DNA of 64,000 nt from Ascaris suum (Eukaryota > Nematoda > Chromadorea > Rhabditida > Ascarididae): contig CM024172.1 in NCBI GenBank assembly GCA_013433145.1, positions 5,712,713 to 5,776,712 of the forward strand. Reading direction: 5' to 3'. The translations under genes were made by a program, and so were the position numbers. Shown here piece after piece: positions 15,141-27,383 of this stretch; position 1 is the first letter of the stretch; the number at the start of each line of letters is the position of its first letter. A model generated the notes under the pieces. The model saw only the letters and a list, made by a program, of their open reading frames with translations, was not told the DNA's origin and ran no database searches.

Positions 15141-17333
15141 TCGTTGACAGCAGTAGCTGAACAAGAAAGGGCCTTTGATCAAGAAGGCAGCTTTGGGGAA
15201 CGACAATGGAAACGCGAATGAAAAAAGTTGTTGTCAACCGCAATTGAAAAAAAGATTTTAAACAAGAGCATGGCTATCCGAAAAATCAGCTAGCGAGGAA
15301 CCCAATGTGACGCTAATATGTGGATACTTTTGAAGTTGCGAACCATCAGAAGCCTTCGCATAATCGAATCGCTTTGAACGATCGAAACATTCCAGAAAAG
15401 CAAGAAAAAGAATCTACTGGAAAACAAACTGATTCTCATTTATGAGGTCATTCAGAAGAAGATGAAGAGTCGCCGCATATTCGCGGCCCCTTTGAGCACC
15501 TTAAAACAGCGGGGATAAAACAAATCCGGCAGTAATTTGGAACGTCAACGGACGCAGTTGTTTCAGTACAGTCGATCGGTGTCGTCATAATGCATTCTGC
15601 AAGCCAAGTAAAAATGTGGGCAAAAACATGACTGCGTATACAAATACACATTTTTGGAGGAAGACAGCTCGGTCGAATCAACATGCGATTGTCAAACTTC
15701 AGATTTTGCATCTTTAGTTAAATTAAGAGGTTCACCTCAAAAGTCTGTTTCACTGTGTTTTTTACGAGTTGGATAGAGCGGCAGGCCATCGAAATGATGA
15801 CGAGAGGCTTCGATTTTTCGTGCGGCGACCCTACGGAAATAACTTTTATCTATGATTGGAGCGTGCAAATATTCCAACAACTTAATGGATTCAATGTGTT
15901 CGGTGACACTGAAACATTCTGCACCAATTTTCGTGGTGGAAGTCACGAATGGTTAGCGGATTTGTTTGTGCCGATGTAGCCTGCTTGCCAAGTCTGTGCT
16001 ATTCAAATCATATCTTGTATTCTTCTCTCATTCGTACAGGTTTCGCAGAATCTTTTTTCTCTACACATAAAGACTTCACAGCTTATGTCCCCTGTATCAA
16101 CACATTTTGATTGTATTTTGAAGACGGGTCGTGGTTGATTGTGTCTGTCCGCCCGAGGAACTGCTTTCATAACCAGCCCATGTTCTCCGACGCGAAAGTA
16201 CCGAACAAAAGCAAATTAGATGGGGGAGGGGGGTGGGAGGCTCTGAATAGAGAACTCTATCCAATGAAATGCCAAGTTTTGATTACCCAAGCCCGATTAT
16301 TACGACAACTTCGGGCACGATTTCAAATGGAGCGCATAATGCGAATACGATGTGGCATATGGTCAGGACGGCCCAAAGCAAACGATCTTCAGCTAAAATC
16401 TAAGAAGTGCAAATATTTGGCAGAACATCCGACATGATATGCCTCTTTCTACAATAGATGGTGTTGATCACTTTAGACTTGTAATTGGCAATAAAGACTT
16501 CATTAGATGTTGCAGTGTTCCTGGAAAGTTATTGCGAACTGCAAACTATATTTGCAATGTTTTACAGCACACATATATAAAACGTTATCGAAGGAGCTTT
16601 ATTACTTATCACGTGACCATTATAGGACATCTCATGTATGGTCATTTGTCTGGTTTTTGATATCACATTGCCAAGTGATATCCAAGAACTGTTCACCAGT
16701 GTGTTGCTTCACGAAGTTTGCATTGGCCTATGCCACGAAAATTCCACTAGCAAATTTAGGAGTCTTAAAGTGGTGTCACTCGAATATCACAAACTCGAGT
16801 GTGAGTTGACTGCTTGTTGCAACAATATTTGCGGCTTTTCGGACATCGTGCTGCCAAAAATATTTCAATTTGCCTTCCTCTATAGTCGAAATGGTCATCG
16901 ATTCCGGCCCGACAAAACATATTGCACCGCAAACAATGTACTGGAGAGTTTGCATCTCCCTATTGTACGAGTACCTTTTTCCTGCAGATATCATTGACTC
17001 ATTCAGTTGCTTCGATCTCTACCGTCTTGCTGCTCATATATATTGGATCCATTTTTGCGCGAGTTGTAGCCTTGCGAACTTCTCTCTCGTGTTTTCGCAC
17101 CTAAAGATAGTGAAGAAAATTAACGAATAAATAGACCGACCAATAAATTGACGAATGAATAATTACATAAGTAAACAAATAAACAAACAATCAACGTTTC
17201 CGAGTATTCATTCAGTACTGGAACGAGTGCACAGCTTCTTTTAAGACAAACGTTCCATAAGCCACGGCACATTTTTTAAATTCATCTTTTCGAAGCAATG
17301 AAATTTTGCATTAAGATAATGTGATTGTTTCAG
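15141..17333. other. No supportable gene; overlapping weak frames
   Basis: Several frames of 60-119 codons overlap here on both strands (for example 15755-15979, 16111-16437 and 16638-16997 on plus). None carries a family motif that I trust. One frame near 16870-16960 contains VIDSGPTKH, which loosely resembles an aspartic-protease or copia-type motif, but it has no other supporting block. A short inverted repeat (GATATCAC and its complement) lies at 16659-16682. Confidence 0.4.
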
Positions 17334-17541
17334 GATGGCACATTTATATAGAACAAATTTTGGCTCTCAATCGTCGCCCAAAATTCATCTCTACTTGGAG
17401 CATACACGCGTGATGGCCACACACATATCTCCGAAGAAGTGCAAGTTTTCTTTCAAACTTGCCAATGGGAACGACAATTTTAACGGTAACGATCGCGTTT
17501 GGATTCATTTGTTGATGCACGATGAGATGCGAATAGCTGTG
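17334..17541 (+). CDS. Possible exon upstream of the BTB gene
   Basis: An open stretch lies between a good acceptor (GATTGTTTCAG before 17334) and a good donor (GTAAGAATG from 17542). Its frame contains HISPKKCKFSFKLANG and DRVWIHLLMHDEMR, which looks like real protein and could belong to a beta-sandwich such as a MATH domain. That idea rests only on general appearance and on the BTB domain downstream. The donor phase (two bases of a codon) does not join directly to the frame of the next supported exon, so an intervening exon or a different gene is possible. Confidence 0.35.
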
Positions 17542-19013
17542 TAAGAATGCCTTATTAGCACTAGCAGATGTACACTCATGAGTTGTGTGCTTTATTTGTG
17601 TGAAGCCCTTTGACGCCGCAGTGGAGTGACCACTATCTCGCCGAGTAAAGCAAATTGTGCCTGCAAGCAGAGACTCTCAAGTGGAGGTACATGACGCTTG
17701 CCTTCCTTCTTCCACCTCTCCCTCCTGCACTATCTCCATTGGTGACAGCATGCGGTGAAATTAATAGTGTTAGTGTTTTGTGCTATTAGTATGAGACAGT
17801 CAAGCGATATTGGCCACTCTGATATAGGAGAAACCTATGTCGCTCTGCAGCGTTGTTCAGGAGCGGAATGTCATTGCTTCAGATCAGTCAAGTTCGTCCA
17901 TCATCGCGATGCGCTCATCCACGACCTTCTCGACGATGGATAGTTTTCGTATTCCAAGAGACTCTTTGTTCGCAAACTCCCTCACCAAATGTTTCACTGA
18001 CTCTCTCAACGTTGGTAAGTCTATCGGGATATTGCAGTTCCCATGCTTATCTGTACGTATCAAAACTAACTCTTCACTTTGCCTCAGACTCGCATGGTAA
18101 CTTCGCTCTCGATGACCTGTGAATACATCGTGAGCAGACCAGTGAAAAATCTCGGCAATTCGCCTGCCAGGCGATCGTTGTGCTACTGATCTATCGTGTT
18201 CGCTGTAGCTGGTCATTGGTTTTGATGATGTTCCTCAATTTCAGTGCGCGCACACTGCACCTATTAATAATGGCTAACCTGTCTTGTTATAGCCAAGTTT
18301 TGCGTCAACACGCCTGGTCAGAGCGCAGAACAGCAGCTGGAGTACTCCATACTGCTAGTGTCATCTTTGCTTCGGTGCTTTCAGTTACATACTCATCAGT
18401 CGTGTTGGACGCTGATTTATGTGTACAGTAGAATCGACGGGTTCGAAACAAAAAGCGATATAGCTATCGCTTGGCAACTGAACTACCCCAAGCTCGAACA
18501 TCTGTTTTCGTCGATGATTTAAAAATCTTGATTATCACCGAGTATAAGCCAGAATAAAAATATGTCGCCATAAGCAAACCATACATATTATTACGTATGT
18601 AATGCGCACATAGAATAGAGTGGAAGAGGATGGAAGTTCCACTCTCTGTATAAAATGATTTCCCTTCCTCATAACAACGAAGCCAACGTTTAGATGGGAT
18701 CATATATCCCGTTCCTTAATGACCGACGTAGGTCGTTGTTCAGTTCATAGCTACATGTATGTGTACATAACTGAAAATAAACTACAAATACGTCTTACAA
18801 CTTTGCTTGCTATAAACGTCCTCAAATTTGCTTCCTCCCCAAAACAGCTTTCTAATGGTTTTAATTATGGTTACGCGTCCAGTCGTGTTGACACACAGCC
18901 AATTCAGCGTTATCGAAGCATTCCAAAGTGGCAACTTTAATCATTTTTGGTCTTCACATTCCAGCTACTAGCTTCACACATGTCTCCACTTTTGCTCTTG
19001 CGATGCCCATATC

Positions 19014-22000
19014 ATGAAAAGTAGGAGGAATTACTGTGCGGCATCAGCGCGAACCAATTTCGACATGGTTGTGGGAAAACTTGGCAACATTGTCGAGTCT
19101 TGTGCAGGTAAGACGATCGTAATCACGATTGACCTTCTATTCGATGTGGAGGCGTTCACTCCTAATTTGAGCAACTGGTTTTGCACGGTTCCGCACCCTC
19201 CAGCAGACACAGAAAACGATTTCCGCTTTAAAGTGCTACGCAAGGAAGTGGCGTAAGTGCGTTTGTTTGCAACATTAGGTGGTTTACACTAAATTAGACG
19301 CCAACCTGATTAAGGGAGCCGAAATATGTTTAGAAGGAGGTTTCCATCGACTTGACTTACCAAGAGTGGCGTGTTCAGGCAGACTTTAAAGTCTGAAGGT
19401 AGACACTCTGGAACCTCTTCGTTTTCACCTTGATATCATCGTGTAACAAACTCCGTAAATCTTTGATTACTTGTCCAGATGTGAGTCCCACAAGCTGATA
19501 CCACGAATGCAAACCTGACCTAATAGATCACGGGTGAGCATCTAAAATTATTCACATGCAAACAAGGTTATTGGCTCATGGTGTAATCTAACTAAGAAAG
19601 CGTCAGTTTTGAAATGACCGCGGGTTTCAAAAGTTAATTATTAGATTAGTCAGCTGTTGTTCTCAATTTAAGGGTTCTAATTCTCGCCACTTGAATGCTC
19701 TTTTTTCTTGTTCCATTTTCGCCCCCACATTGTTGTACATACTCGACAACGCGATCTGCAGATGAATACATTATTTCTGACATGCTGAATGAGTGCCAAT
19801 TCTTTCATTTGTTCATTCAATCACTCGCTATGAGGGCTTATTTCGCCTCCGTGAAGGCACTAACTTGTGACATCTGAACTCTAGCGAGTCCCCCTTTTCT
19901 TGCCCTCCCGTCGGGAACGAAGAGGAGAGGGTAAGAAGGGAAGCCAAAAAAGAGTGCAATTTGCAGTCTAATTTCAAATTCAGACGAAAGGAATATAGTA
20001 GACGGAGAGCAAGAGGCAAAAGTCAAAAAATCGTGGGGATTCTGCACGAGTTAAGCTCTTAAAGTGATTCCTTTTTGGATGGCAGAGGTCACCGCTGTGC
20101 ATTTTATACTTCACGTCATACAACATCATTATGACAGTTGCGCTCGCAGATAGATTTCCAAACAGCCTATCAGGCTGTAAGACGAGTTTGATGCAGCGTG
20201 CACGTTTTCGGAAGATCTTAGATAATCTTATGTGCAGACACACCAAAGAGCAATATGTTGGTGAAGTTTCGCATCTCAGCAAATCCCCTTCAGACAGGCA
20301 TTCGGGAGGATTCGGAACTTAAGTTTTTTAACCAGTGGCGCTTCCTTGACAACTATGATGGCTTTGAGTTTCCGTCCGAGACTCCCTCTGTCAGCTTTCA
20401 AATGTGATTCCAGTAGGGTTCTAGGAATTGGGATGGGTTACGGTCCCATCTCATTCCTGAGACTGGTCATGATTCCATACACTCATGAGTAAACAGCACT
20501 TGATAGAGCTGCTTTGTTTTTCCTTACGCTAATTGCCACCCGCCCTTTTTGAAGATGGCGTTAAATGCTGTTTCATCGTTGACCGTTCGCCAGCAGGGCA
20601 GATCTTAGCTATAGGAACAGAGACTGTTGTTAATATATTTCAGTGCAGCAATTTAGAGAAGGATCGTGATCATAGTGGCGGTGGCGCCTTTAGAAACGAG
20701 AAAATGTTTCCGTTGAAGTTGAACCACATTTCAATAACTGGTAGCAGGCTGCTAACTCGGTAATCAGACACTATTCCACGGCTAACCAGTGCCTTTTGGG
20801 ACCATAACCAGTGCCTTTTCAGTGACTTCACACTGCATTGTCGCGATGGAGATGTAAGAATCTCGAAAAGCGCACTATTTTTGAGCTCTGACTACTTTCG
20901 ATTCCTCTTCACAGCAAATGATGAAGGTCTGAGTTCATTGGAGCACACCATCGAAAGCTATAGTAAATCGACAGTTGAACAGGTTGGAAGAGTATTCGTT
21001 TTCATCAACAGCGAAAGGCACAAGATAAGTTTGCAAATATTTCGGTCAAAACGTTCGTCAAAAAGAGGATGATGAACAGCGGGAGCAAATTTGGCGCTTT
21101 TCTTGTTCGGAAGAAGAAGTGGAGGAGAGAATAAGACAATGAAAGCTGCTCGTCAACAGCGATGGGGAAACAAGCTCATCACTCTTTCTCATCCATCTGC
21201 ACCCACCAGCACCTTACCAAAGCGACTCCAATATTTTCAACTATATGTCATCTATATAATTCATTACATGCAGACCCAAACAAAGAAGGAACTACTTTCA
21301 ACTCGAGATTCTATCTTAGTGTTAAGAATCAGGTCGAATAGCTGGGTTAATCAATATTCAAAAAGTGGCATCATCAGGATGATACTTCCTCAATCAACGA
21401 CTAATTTCTTTATCGATTGGCCGCATCATTAAAAAAATGCATGAAACTTCATTTCCCTTTTTGTGCACTTCTACAAGTTTCTGAAAGCGCATTAGATGCT
21501 TTCGTATGGAAATTGGGTGTCTGTCACTGTCGCCGATGTCTTCGGCTTGAGGAGTTCGAAGTAGGATTACGTAACCTATTGAGTGTTTGTATGTCATAAA
21601 TAGGATGCCTTCGATGCAGCATTCGAACCATACGTTCCATACAATCACTTTCGACGAAATTATAGATATTTCCATAGGTATATAAACGTCCGCGTCATCT
21701 GAAAAAAATAAAAATAAAAAATACGAAAAAGGGAAACAAAAGGAAGGGGAAATCGCATTTCGACTGCATTACAATGCGCTGTTTATATATACCCTCGAGG
21801 TACATGTTCGAAAATCACCGAAACAACGTGTAACGAACGCACGAATGAAAAAATTTTTACGACAGGCATTGCATGTGAAAAACGAACATATTTAAGCTGT
21901 GTGCTTCGTCGGGAATATCCGGAAGTGTATTGCATTGTATACCGGAAAGCGCGCGAAAGGCTACGCTGCAATAAGGATGCAGTGAATTTTGAATCGTCAC

Positions 22001-23174
22001 AGATGTTCCATGAAGCGAGGCGCGAGCTACAACGGACTGTCAATTTCACGCTAGTTGAATCTGGTCACCATAACAAACATCGCAGCAAATGGAAATTCTT
22101 TCTTCTTGCATAGTCATTTGGCTAGAACCATTGTAAGTTTTAGGTGCTTGTCTTCATCACAACTGGAACTTTCCGAGTGCCACCTGCGCTTACACCTAAC
22201 TTCGCTCAAGAGTTACTCGACGTTGTCGCCCTTTTCAAACCACTCAACAGGGAAGCCTTTCGAAACACCATACATAAAGCGTTATGTGAAAATGCCGCAA
22301 AGGTAAGGGTTCTAAAGAGAGACCAAATTGATGTTTTAAGGTTAGTGAATGGTCCGGGGTGCCTGAAGGTTCCGCTCATACATCCAGCAGGGAACTTATA
22401 AACCTGCCCTCTCAGAGGTCCTCCTTAGAAACTTCTGAGTGACTTCGGCTATCAATGAAAGCAAAGAGATTTCTCTTCTCCTCAATTTCTTTTCTTTTTG
22501 CACATATCTTTTCTTCTTTTGCTTTGTTTGTATGTATTTGTGCATTCGCCTGAAATGCAACAGATTTTGTGCTTTCGCATGTACTGCGCTTGTTTCTAAA
22601 CATGTCTATGTGTGCGTTTGTGAACGCTTGCGCACAGGTGCGTCTGATAGCTTTAAGACACGGACCACAATTGTTGTCGAAAAAACCCGGTGGGTCTAGT
22701 CGCGTTGGCACTATTTGAGATCCGCCTCCTTCATTGGCAGTTGCTACCGCAAAAAACTTGTCGAATCTCTCCCGTTCGCATGAATTTCCACGTACTTCGA
22801 GGATGCCTATGTTTGAAATTGTTTCCTTCTCTCCCGGAGAGCGCTAGGGTGAAGCAGATAGTCGTGATTTAACGATCAAATTATGTTAAACACAAGTTCT
22901 TGATATTTGACTAGCACAATTACACATCGTTTCGGCCTTCTTGTAACTAAACTCTTGAGAGGAAAGCCGCGCTAGTTGGAATTACTTGCAGGATTTCCGC
23001 GATCTTAACACAATTGTTGAACTTCTTGCATTCGCCCATGAAGCAAACCTCTCACAGCTGAAGCAAATGTGCATCTCCATCATCGTTGGCGAACACTATC
23101 AACGTTTCAAACAGTACTACAACGAAGAAGTGATTCGGAGTCTTTTCATATCTTTTAATTCATCACCGCTTTAG
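19014..23174 (+). CDS. BTB/POZ-domain protein, multi-exon
   Basis: Four exons join in phase. The first ends at 19252 (donor GTAAGTGC). The others are 20823-20982, 22144-22302 and 22992-23174, which ends in TAG. Exon 1 supplies an unrecognised region with VVGKLGNIVES and PNLSNWFCTVPHPP. Exon 2 gives the N-terminal half of a BTB fold: DFTLHCRDGDVRISKSALF then SSDYFRFLFTANDEG, matching the usual D-x-hydrophobic strand, the retained 'key' turn and the S-x-YF helix. Exon 3 continues with VLVFITTGTF and QELLDVVALFKPL, the usual strand and helix pair. Exon 4 has TIVELLAFAHEANLSQLKQMC, typical of the helices that follow a BTB core. BTB proteins commonly bridge Cullin-3 to substrates; that role is inferred. 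The ATG at 19014 is only the first Met in the exon-1 frame. An in-frame stop lies at 18969-18971, and true 5' exons may lie upstream. Confidence 0.75.
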
Positions 23175-23294
23175 ACGATCGAAATGCTTGGCGTCCAGGC
23201 GGTCATAGCAAACAAGCAGCAGACGTAAATAGGGAATGAGCAAGCTCATCCTCGCCCTCGCCTACTTCTATCGCGCGAGGAGAGCTTTCCGTAC

Positions 23295-23446
<152 letters not shown>

Positions 23447-23563
23447 GGTGTATTTACATTTCACATCCTGCAGCAATAGTGCGTCTTACTGTGATCATAG
23501 AGCATCATAAGGGGGAAAGGGGGGGGGGGAAGTAGCGGAGCAGCTGGCGTGCGTGCTATTCCT

Positions 23564-23836
23564 TCAGAGTTTTGACGCTTCGCTTAGGATTCCTGATCTG
23601 ATGGGAATCCTGTTCCACACTTCTTCCTCGATCTTGCCTGAAGGGGCATTTTCAGTCTCCTGATGTTGCGCACCGGTCGCTGTACGAGCGAATACGACGA
23701 AGTGGCTTTCTGATGACAATTTCACCACTATCTCGCATCGAATCGCTTTGGCGCCAATCTCGTAAATGCAGGCAGGTATATCGGTACGGTAGGAAGAGTT
23801 CAGCAACTTTTGCAGAGTCGACTCCCGAACATGGAA
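23564..23836 (-). CDS. Terminal exon of an unidentified minus-strand gene
   Basis: This is an open frame of 90 codons plus stop, reading right to left from an acceptor (CGCGTTAG) just above 23836 to TGA at 23564-23566. The frame is closed immediately upstream by that TAG, as expected for an intron boundary. Its composition is clearly protein-like: it starts with VRESTLQKLLNSSYRTDIP, has a beta-rich middle (IRCEIVVKLSSESHFVVFA) and an acidic and charged tail (GKIEEEVWNRIPIRSG). I do not recognise the family. It faces the BTB gene tail to tail across the TA tract. Confidence 0.55.
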   Translation of the reverse strand, partial: FHVRESTLQKLLNSSYRTDIPACIYEIGAKAIRCEIVVKLSSESHFVVFARTATGAQHQETENAPSGKIEEEVWNRIPIRSGILSEASKL

Positions 23837-24239
23837 CTAACGCGATCTGGAACGATGTTGATTGATGCTTAGTGTGTCTGAAATAAATTTTTTTTCCTTC
23901 TCGAAGTTTGTTTTATTTTGGTTGAAAAGAGACGACTCAGTTGAGAGCAGAGAACTATATTTCTGAAAGTTTCAAGCAACCTGGAATCTCGGAAAAACGG
24001 GAACCTGTATCGCTCACCCGAAATGGTGCACATGGTCGCAGCGGAGTAGGACTGAAATTCTCAGAACGTGAAACTATACAAGCACGGAAAACCAACCGTT
24101 CATGAGCTTCTGCTCTGTCTTCCGCATTGCTGCGGTGGCAATCAAAAGCGGAAGCGCTGCAAAGCTGAATCAGCGGAGTACTCGGTAATCTGGAGCTTTA
24201 AATCTGACAGAAAGATCGGCGATGCAACGGTTCTTTCAT

Positions 24240-24361
24240 AAGTCTATGTTCGGTACGGTTAAGGATCGCAAACCTTTTGCCTTGAAACCAAGTGTCAACA
24301 TGTCCTCGTTTTTCTGGGTGCATGGATGCACAACTCAGATTCATCGGTGAAGCCTTCGTTC
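24240..24361 (-). CDS. Frame-broken coding fragment in the same minus-strand gene
   Basis: Reading minus from about 24361, the frame runs NEGFTDESELCIHAPRK. It is then broken, but continues one frame over as NEDMLTLGFKAKGLRSL and TVPNIDL before TGA. The switch lies exactly at a run of five A (24309-24313 as T on plus); one extra A would restore a single frame. Both halves look like genuine protein. This may be a sequencing indel or a decayed exon; the function is unknown. Confidence 0.4.
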
Positions 24362-24586
24362 ACCTCCATTCCTCTTCGTGAGTGCCTACTTTCATTGGTC
24401 GTTTGCTGCTTGAAGGAAGTGAAGGGGATTTATCAATTTCTGCGATGGGATAGATAGGTCTATAAATGCATTTAGCAAGGCTAGGTTTAACATCTTTTGC
24501 TCGTAATAACTTGCATCGAGTGGCAATGAGCGATCAGTTGAGTTACAGGTAGTTCATTTCGATCATATTGCAGCTTGAGCTCATAC

Positions 24587-24920
24587 CTGTATTTTTCTTG
24601 CTCGCGCTGCATGGCGTTGCAGTAATTGGCGGTCTTAGCTTTCTCTGGCTTTTCCGAAGCTACTTCATTCACTTCGGTATGCGTTGCGCTCTTAGCGCCA
24701 CTTCATCTTAGTAGGTGATGGATTTTCCCACTTCTTTTTCAATTGTTCAACCAATACTTTTTCATGGACCTTGTGGCGGTCTTACTTCTTTACATATCAG
24801 TTGTCGCTTTAGATAACTCTTACAGAATTCTGGAACTGAAAATTTTTTTTGACTTTCTTGCACTTCATTTTTCTGCTCAGATGTCTTGTTGAAAGAGTCG
24901 ACATAGGAAAAAATGGGATC
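24587..24920 (-). CDS. Lys/Glu-rich coding exon with two frame switches
   Basis: Bounded by an acceptor (AATTTAAG before GATCCC at 24920) and a donor (TACAG then GTATGAGC, exon end 24587). Three consecutive segments, each open and protein-like, use three frames. The first has DPIFSYVDSFNKTSEQ and CKSYLKRQLICKEVRPP. The second has KVHEKVLVEQLKKKWENP and SPTKM. The third has THTEVNEVASEKPEKAK and CNAMQREQEKYR. The amino-acid style is the same throughout (Lys/Glu-rich, probably helical). The simplest reading is one exon with two small indels. Product unknown. Confidence 0.4.
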
Positions 24921-25519
24921 CTTAAATTATTGTTTTAGTTAGTCAGTGTAGGCAATATCTCGCCTTCGTTTTTGCATTATTCGGAAGACATAGTAGAGTG
25001 AGTTTTGCCAAGAACTGCTATCGCAGCTCATACGCTGTATCCGAGAATCGGCTTTTGTTGATGGGAGTCGATTGATGACTGTAAAAGATGACATTGTAAT
25101 ATTTTCAGTGATTTCAGTATCTATTCGCACCTTTTCCTCACTAAAATAAGTGGATAAGAGATATTTCTGACAATGTTGAAGGAAATTCGAGCATGAATTT
25201 TGAACTCATATATTGTAATGTTTTGATAAGAACTGTTTAATACGAGCTTCAAAAATGCCGATCAAGTTGGTATTGAGTTTGTCGACAAGTGACCTTAGTG
25301 GAGATTTTCTTGCGGAATTTCTTTGCTATTGTTTGTTCGCATTTCAACGCGCATTTTGATAACTTCGCTATGTTATTTTGCGAATGCGACTTGCAATGTA
25401 TCATGAAATTCCAAAATATTACCTTTTTTTAAACAAAAGGACCGCGTTTAATTCTCCACTCTTCCGACTCTCGGGTTAGATTTTATCACCGATTGTAGCT
25501 AGATGCAGTACAGTTATAT

Positions 25520-25654
25520 TCATTCTGTCATGCTCATGTTGCATTGACGAGCCACGTAAAGATAAATATGTTTTCTCTCCCAATTTCTGCACAGAAAATG
25601 GAACCCAGCCTCCAAACTGATCAAGTCAATGACGTGACGAAGTTGCGCTGACGA
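25520..25654 (-). CDS. Possible exon, unidentified
   Basis: On minus, an open frame after a weak acceptor (ATATCGTCAG) reads AQLRHVIDLISLEAGF followed by CRNWERKHIYLYVARQ and ends in TGA at 25520. It is hydrophobic-patterned and may be helical. It lies on the same strand as the fragments at 23.6-24.9 kb and could be an upstream exon of that gene. No family recognised. Confidence 0.25.
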   Translation of the reverse strand, partial: SSAQLRHVIDLISLEAGFHFLCRNWERKHIYLYVARQCNMSMTE

Positions 25655-26461
25655 TATTAACATGTATGGTAATTGCATCAATATTTGAACGCCGATGATC
25701 CTTTCACTCACTTCACGCCTCTTGCACCCTCAGAGGTGGTCGTATTTCTTTTTGGCGTTTTCAGTGTTACGTGGCGCTAGAACACGTTGCAGGTGTGGTT
25801 CACTTTCGTTTGTTCATCTGTGTTTGCTAGGCTCTCCTTCCCATAACGCGTTCAGGTGCCATACAAGCGTGATTTTATCGTCAACGATTTGCCCAGCGAG
25901 TTGCTTTTTGCGGAAGAACTGTTATCGTGCACTCTGTCGTCGCTAAATACCTGTACTCGTACCGCAAACTTTGACTATTTGGTTTGAGCGACGATTTCCT
26001 TAATATTTGAGCAGCAACAACAAAAGATTTCACTGAATGTGAACTAAGCATGCTTAAGGCATCAGAAAGAGGGGACGACGACCGGTGATGGGGTAGCCAG
26101 CTGAACAGAAGGTTGAACAAGGTCAAATAAACAGAGTGTTTTATATGACCAAGAGGAGGAGTTACTAATGTCTATGAGTTCACAGAGAGACCTGGAGTCT
26201 GCCATATATGCCGATCGTTCTACAGCATCGACATGTGTACGAATGTCACGGACCTGGATGAGCCCTGATATGGGGCGCATTGAAGCGTTGCTACTCCTTC
26301 ATGCTGCGGGCTTTGTGGACACGAGTAGAGGCCTCATTGAAGGGTGTAGAGGTCCAGTTGGAGCGACGGGTGTCCAGGAGACGAGTTTGGCTTCGATTAT
26401 ACATTTTTAGACTTCAGTAATCAAGGAAACTTCGCCATGGACGGTGACTGAGGGAGCTCAC

Positions 26462-26640
26462 CATCCGATATGATGACAGCCGCATAGCATCACTTGCTGC
26501 GAAAGATGGCGGTAAGAAGATAATCTCAGCAACCTTGCTGACACCACCAATGGGCCGGATAAGCAAATACTTGTTCTGTTTGTTCAGCTCATGTTCCATC
26601 GTGCACGGACACGGTGAGGTCGACCTGCTTTGTTTGAATT
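26462..26640 (-). CDS. Possible exon, unidentified
   Basis: On minus, an open frame contains MEHELNKQNKYLLIRPIGG and VAEIIFLPPSFAASDAM. It ends at a plausible donor (CGGATG then GTGAGC) after 26462. It may be the 5' part of the unidentified gene whose last exon ends at 23564. The 5' boundary is uncertain. Confidence 0.3.
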
Positions 26641-27383
26641 GCGGGATGTATGTCGTCTGTAATTTCAATCAGCCCCACTTGACTGGTTTCGACGGTGGGG
26701 ATGCCAACAATTCAACAGCGAGACTCCAAACCAGTCTCAACTATTTTTCGGTCCTTCGTTCAAAAAGCTTTTTACGTCCAAATCAGCTGCGCAACCAATG
26801 TTTCTGCAAACGTCACATTTGCGCTTGCTATACACGATTGCGACCATTTCTCAATGATTCCCACGGCAGCGAGGCGGGATGTTTTTTGTCCGTACAATTC
26901 GTTCTTCCTCGTGCACTTCGTGATCTCCTGCTGGTTTTTGTTTCGAATATTTATATGTCCTTTGTGTCTAGGACTCGACCAACATGCGCTGTATTTTCTA
27001 GTTGTGCCATTAATTCTTTCTTTCCTTAAATAGCTTATCCTCGATGCGATATGAATTTGTACGTCGCTCGGAGAGCACCACAGTCGTCCTTTACAATCCG
27101 GTGTATTTTAGTCCAGGTTTTTTTTTTGCCTTCTCTTTTTCTTGTGTAGCAGTTCAAACCCGGAAATGCGTGTTTCCATTCTCGAATTCTCTCGCTCTTT
27201 AGATCCAATCAAATACAGTCAAACCAATCGTTTCATGATGACACAGTCGTTTCGTATGTCCGATCAGACAGCGAGCCAACCCAGTGGTCATTGAGTAACA
27301 TCGAAACAACACAGCAAAGAGGATAAACACCGAAGACCATAAAGGCTTTGAGAGGTTACATAGGAACAATCGAATTTCATCAC

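Noticed and set aside
16870..17130. VIDSGPTKH resembling a retroviral-type aspartic protease or copia motif
   Set aside because: Only one short block; no zinc knuckle, integrase or reverse transcriptase nearby in the same frame.
21901..22113. 70-codon plus frame (REYPEVYCIVYRKARERL) between BTB exons
   Set aside because: The BTB exons on either side join directly in phase and fold order without it; it may be chance or a different transcript.
26168..26410. 80-codon plus frame with a Gly/Pro-rich end, suggestive of collagen
   Set aside because: Only one short G-x-x-like stretch; no sustained Gly-X-Y repeat.
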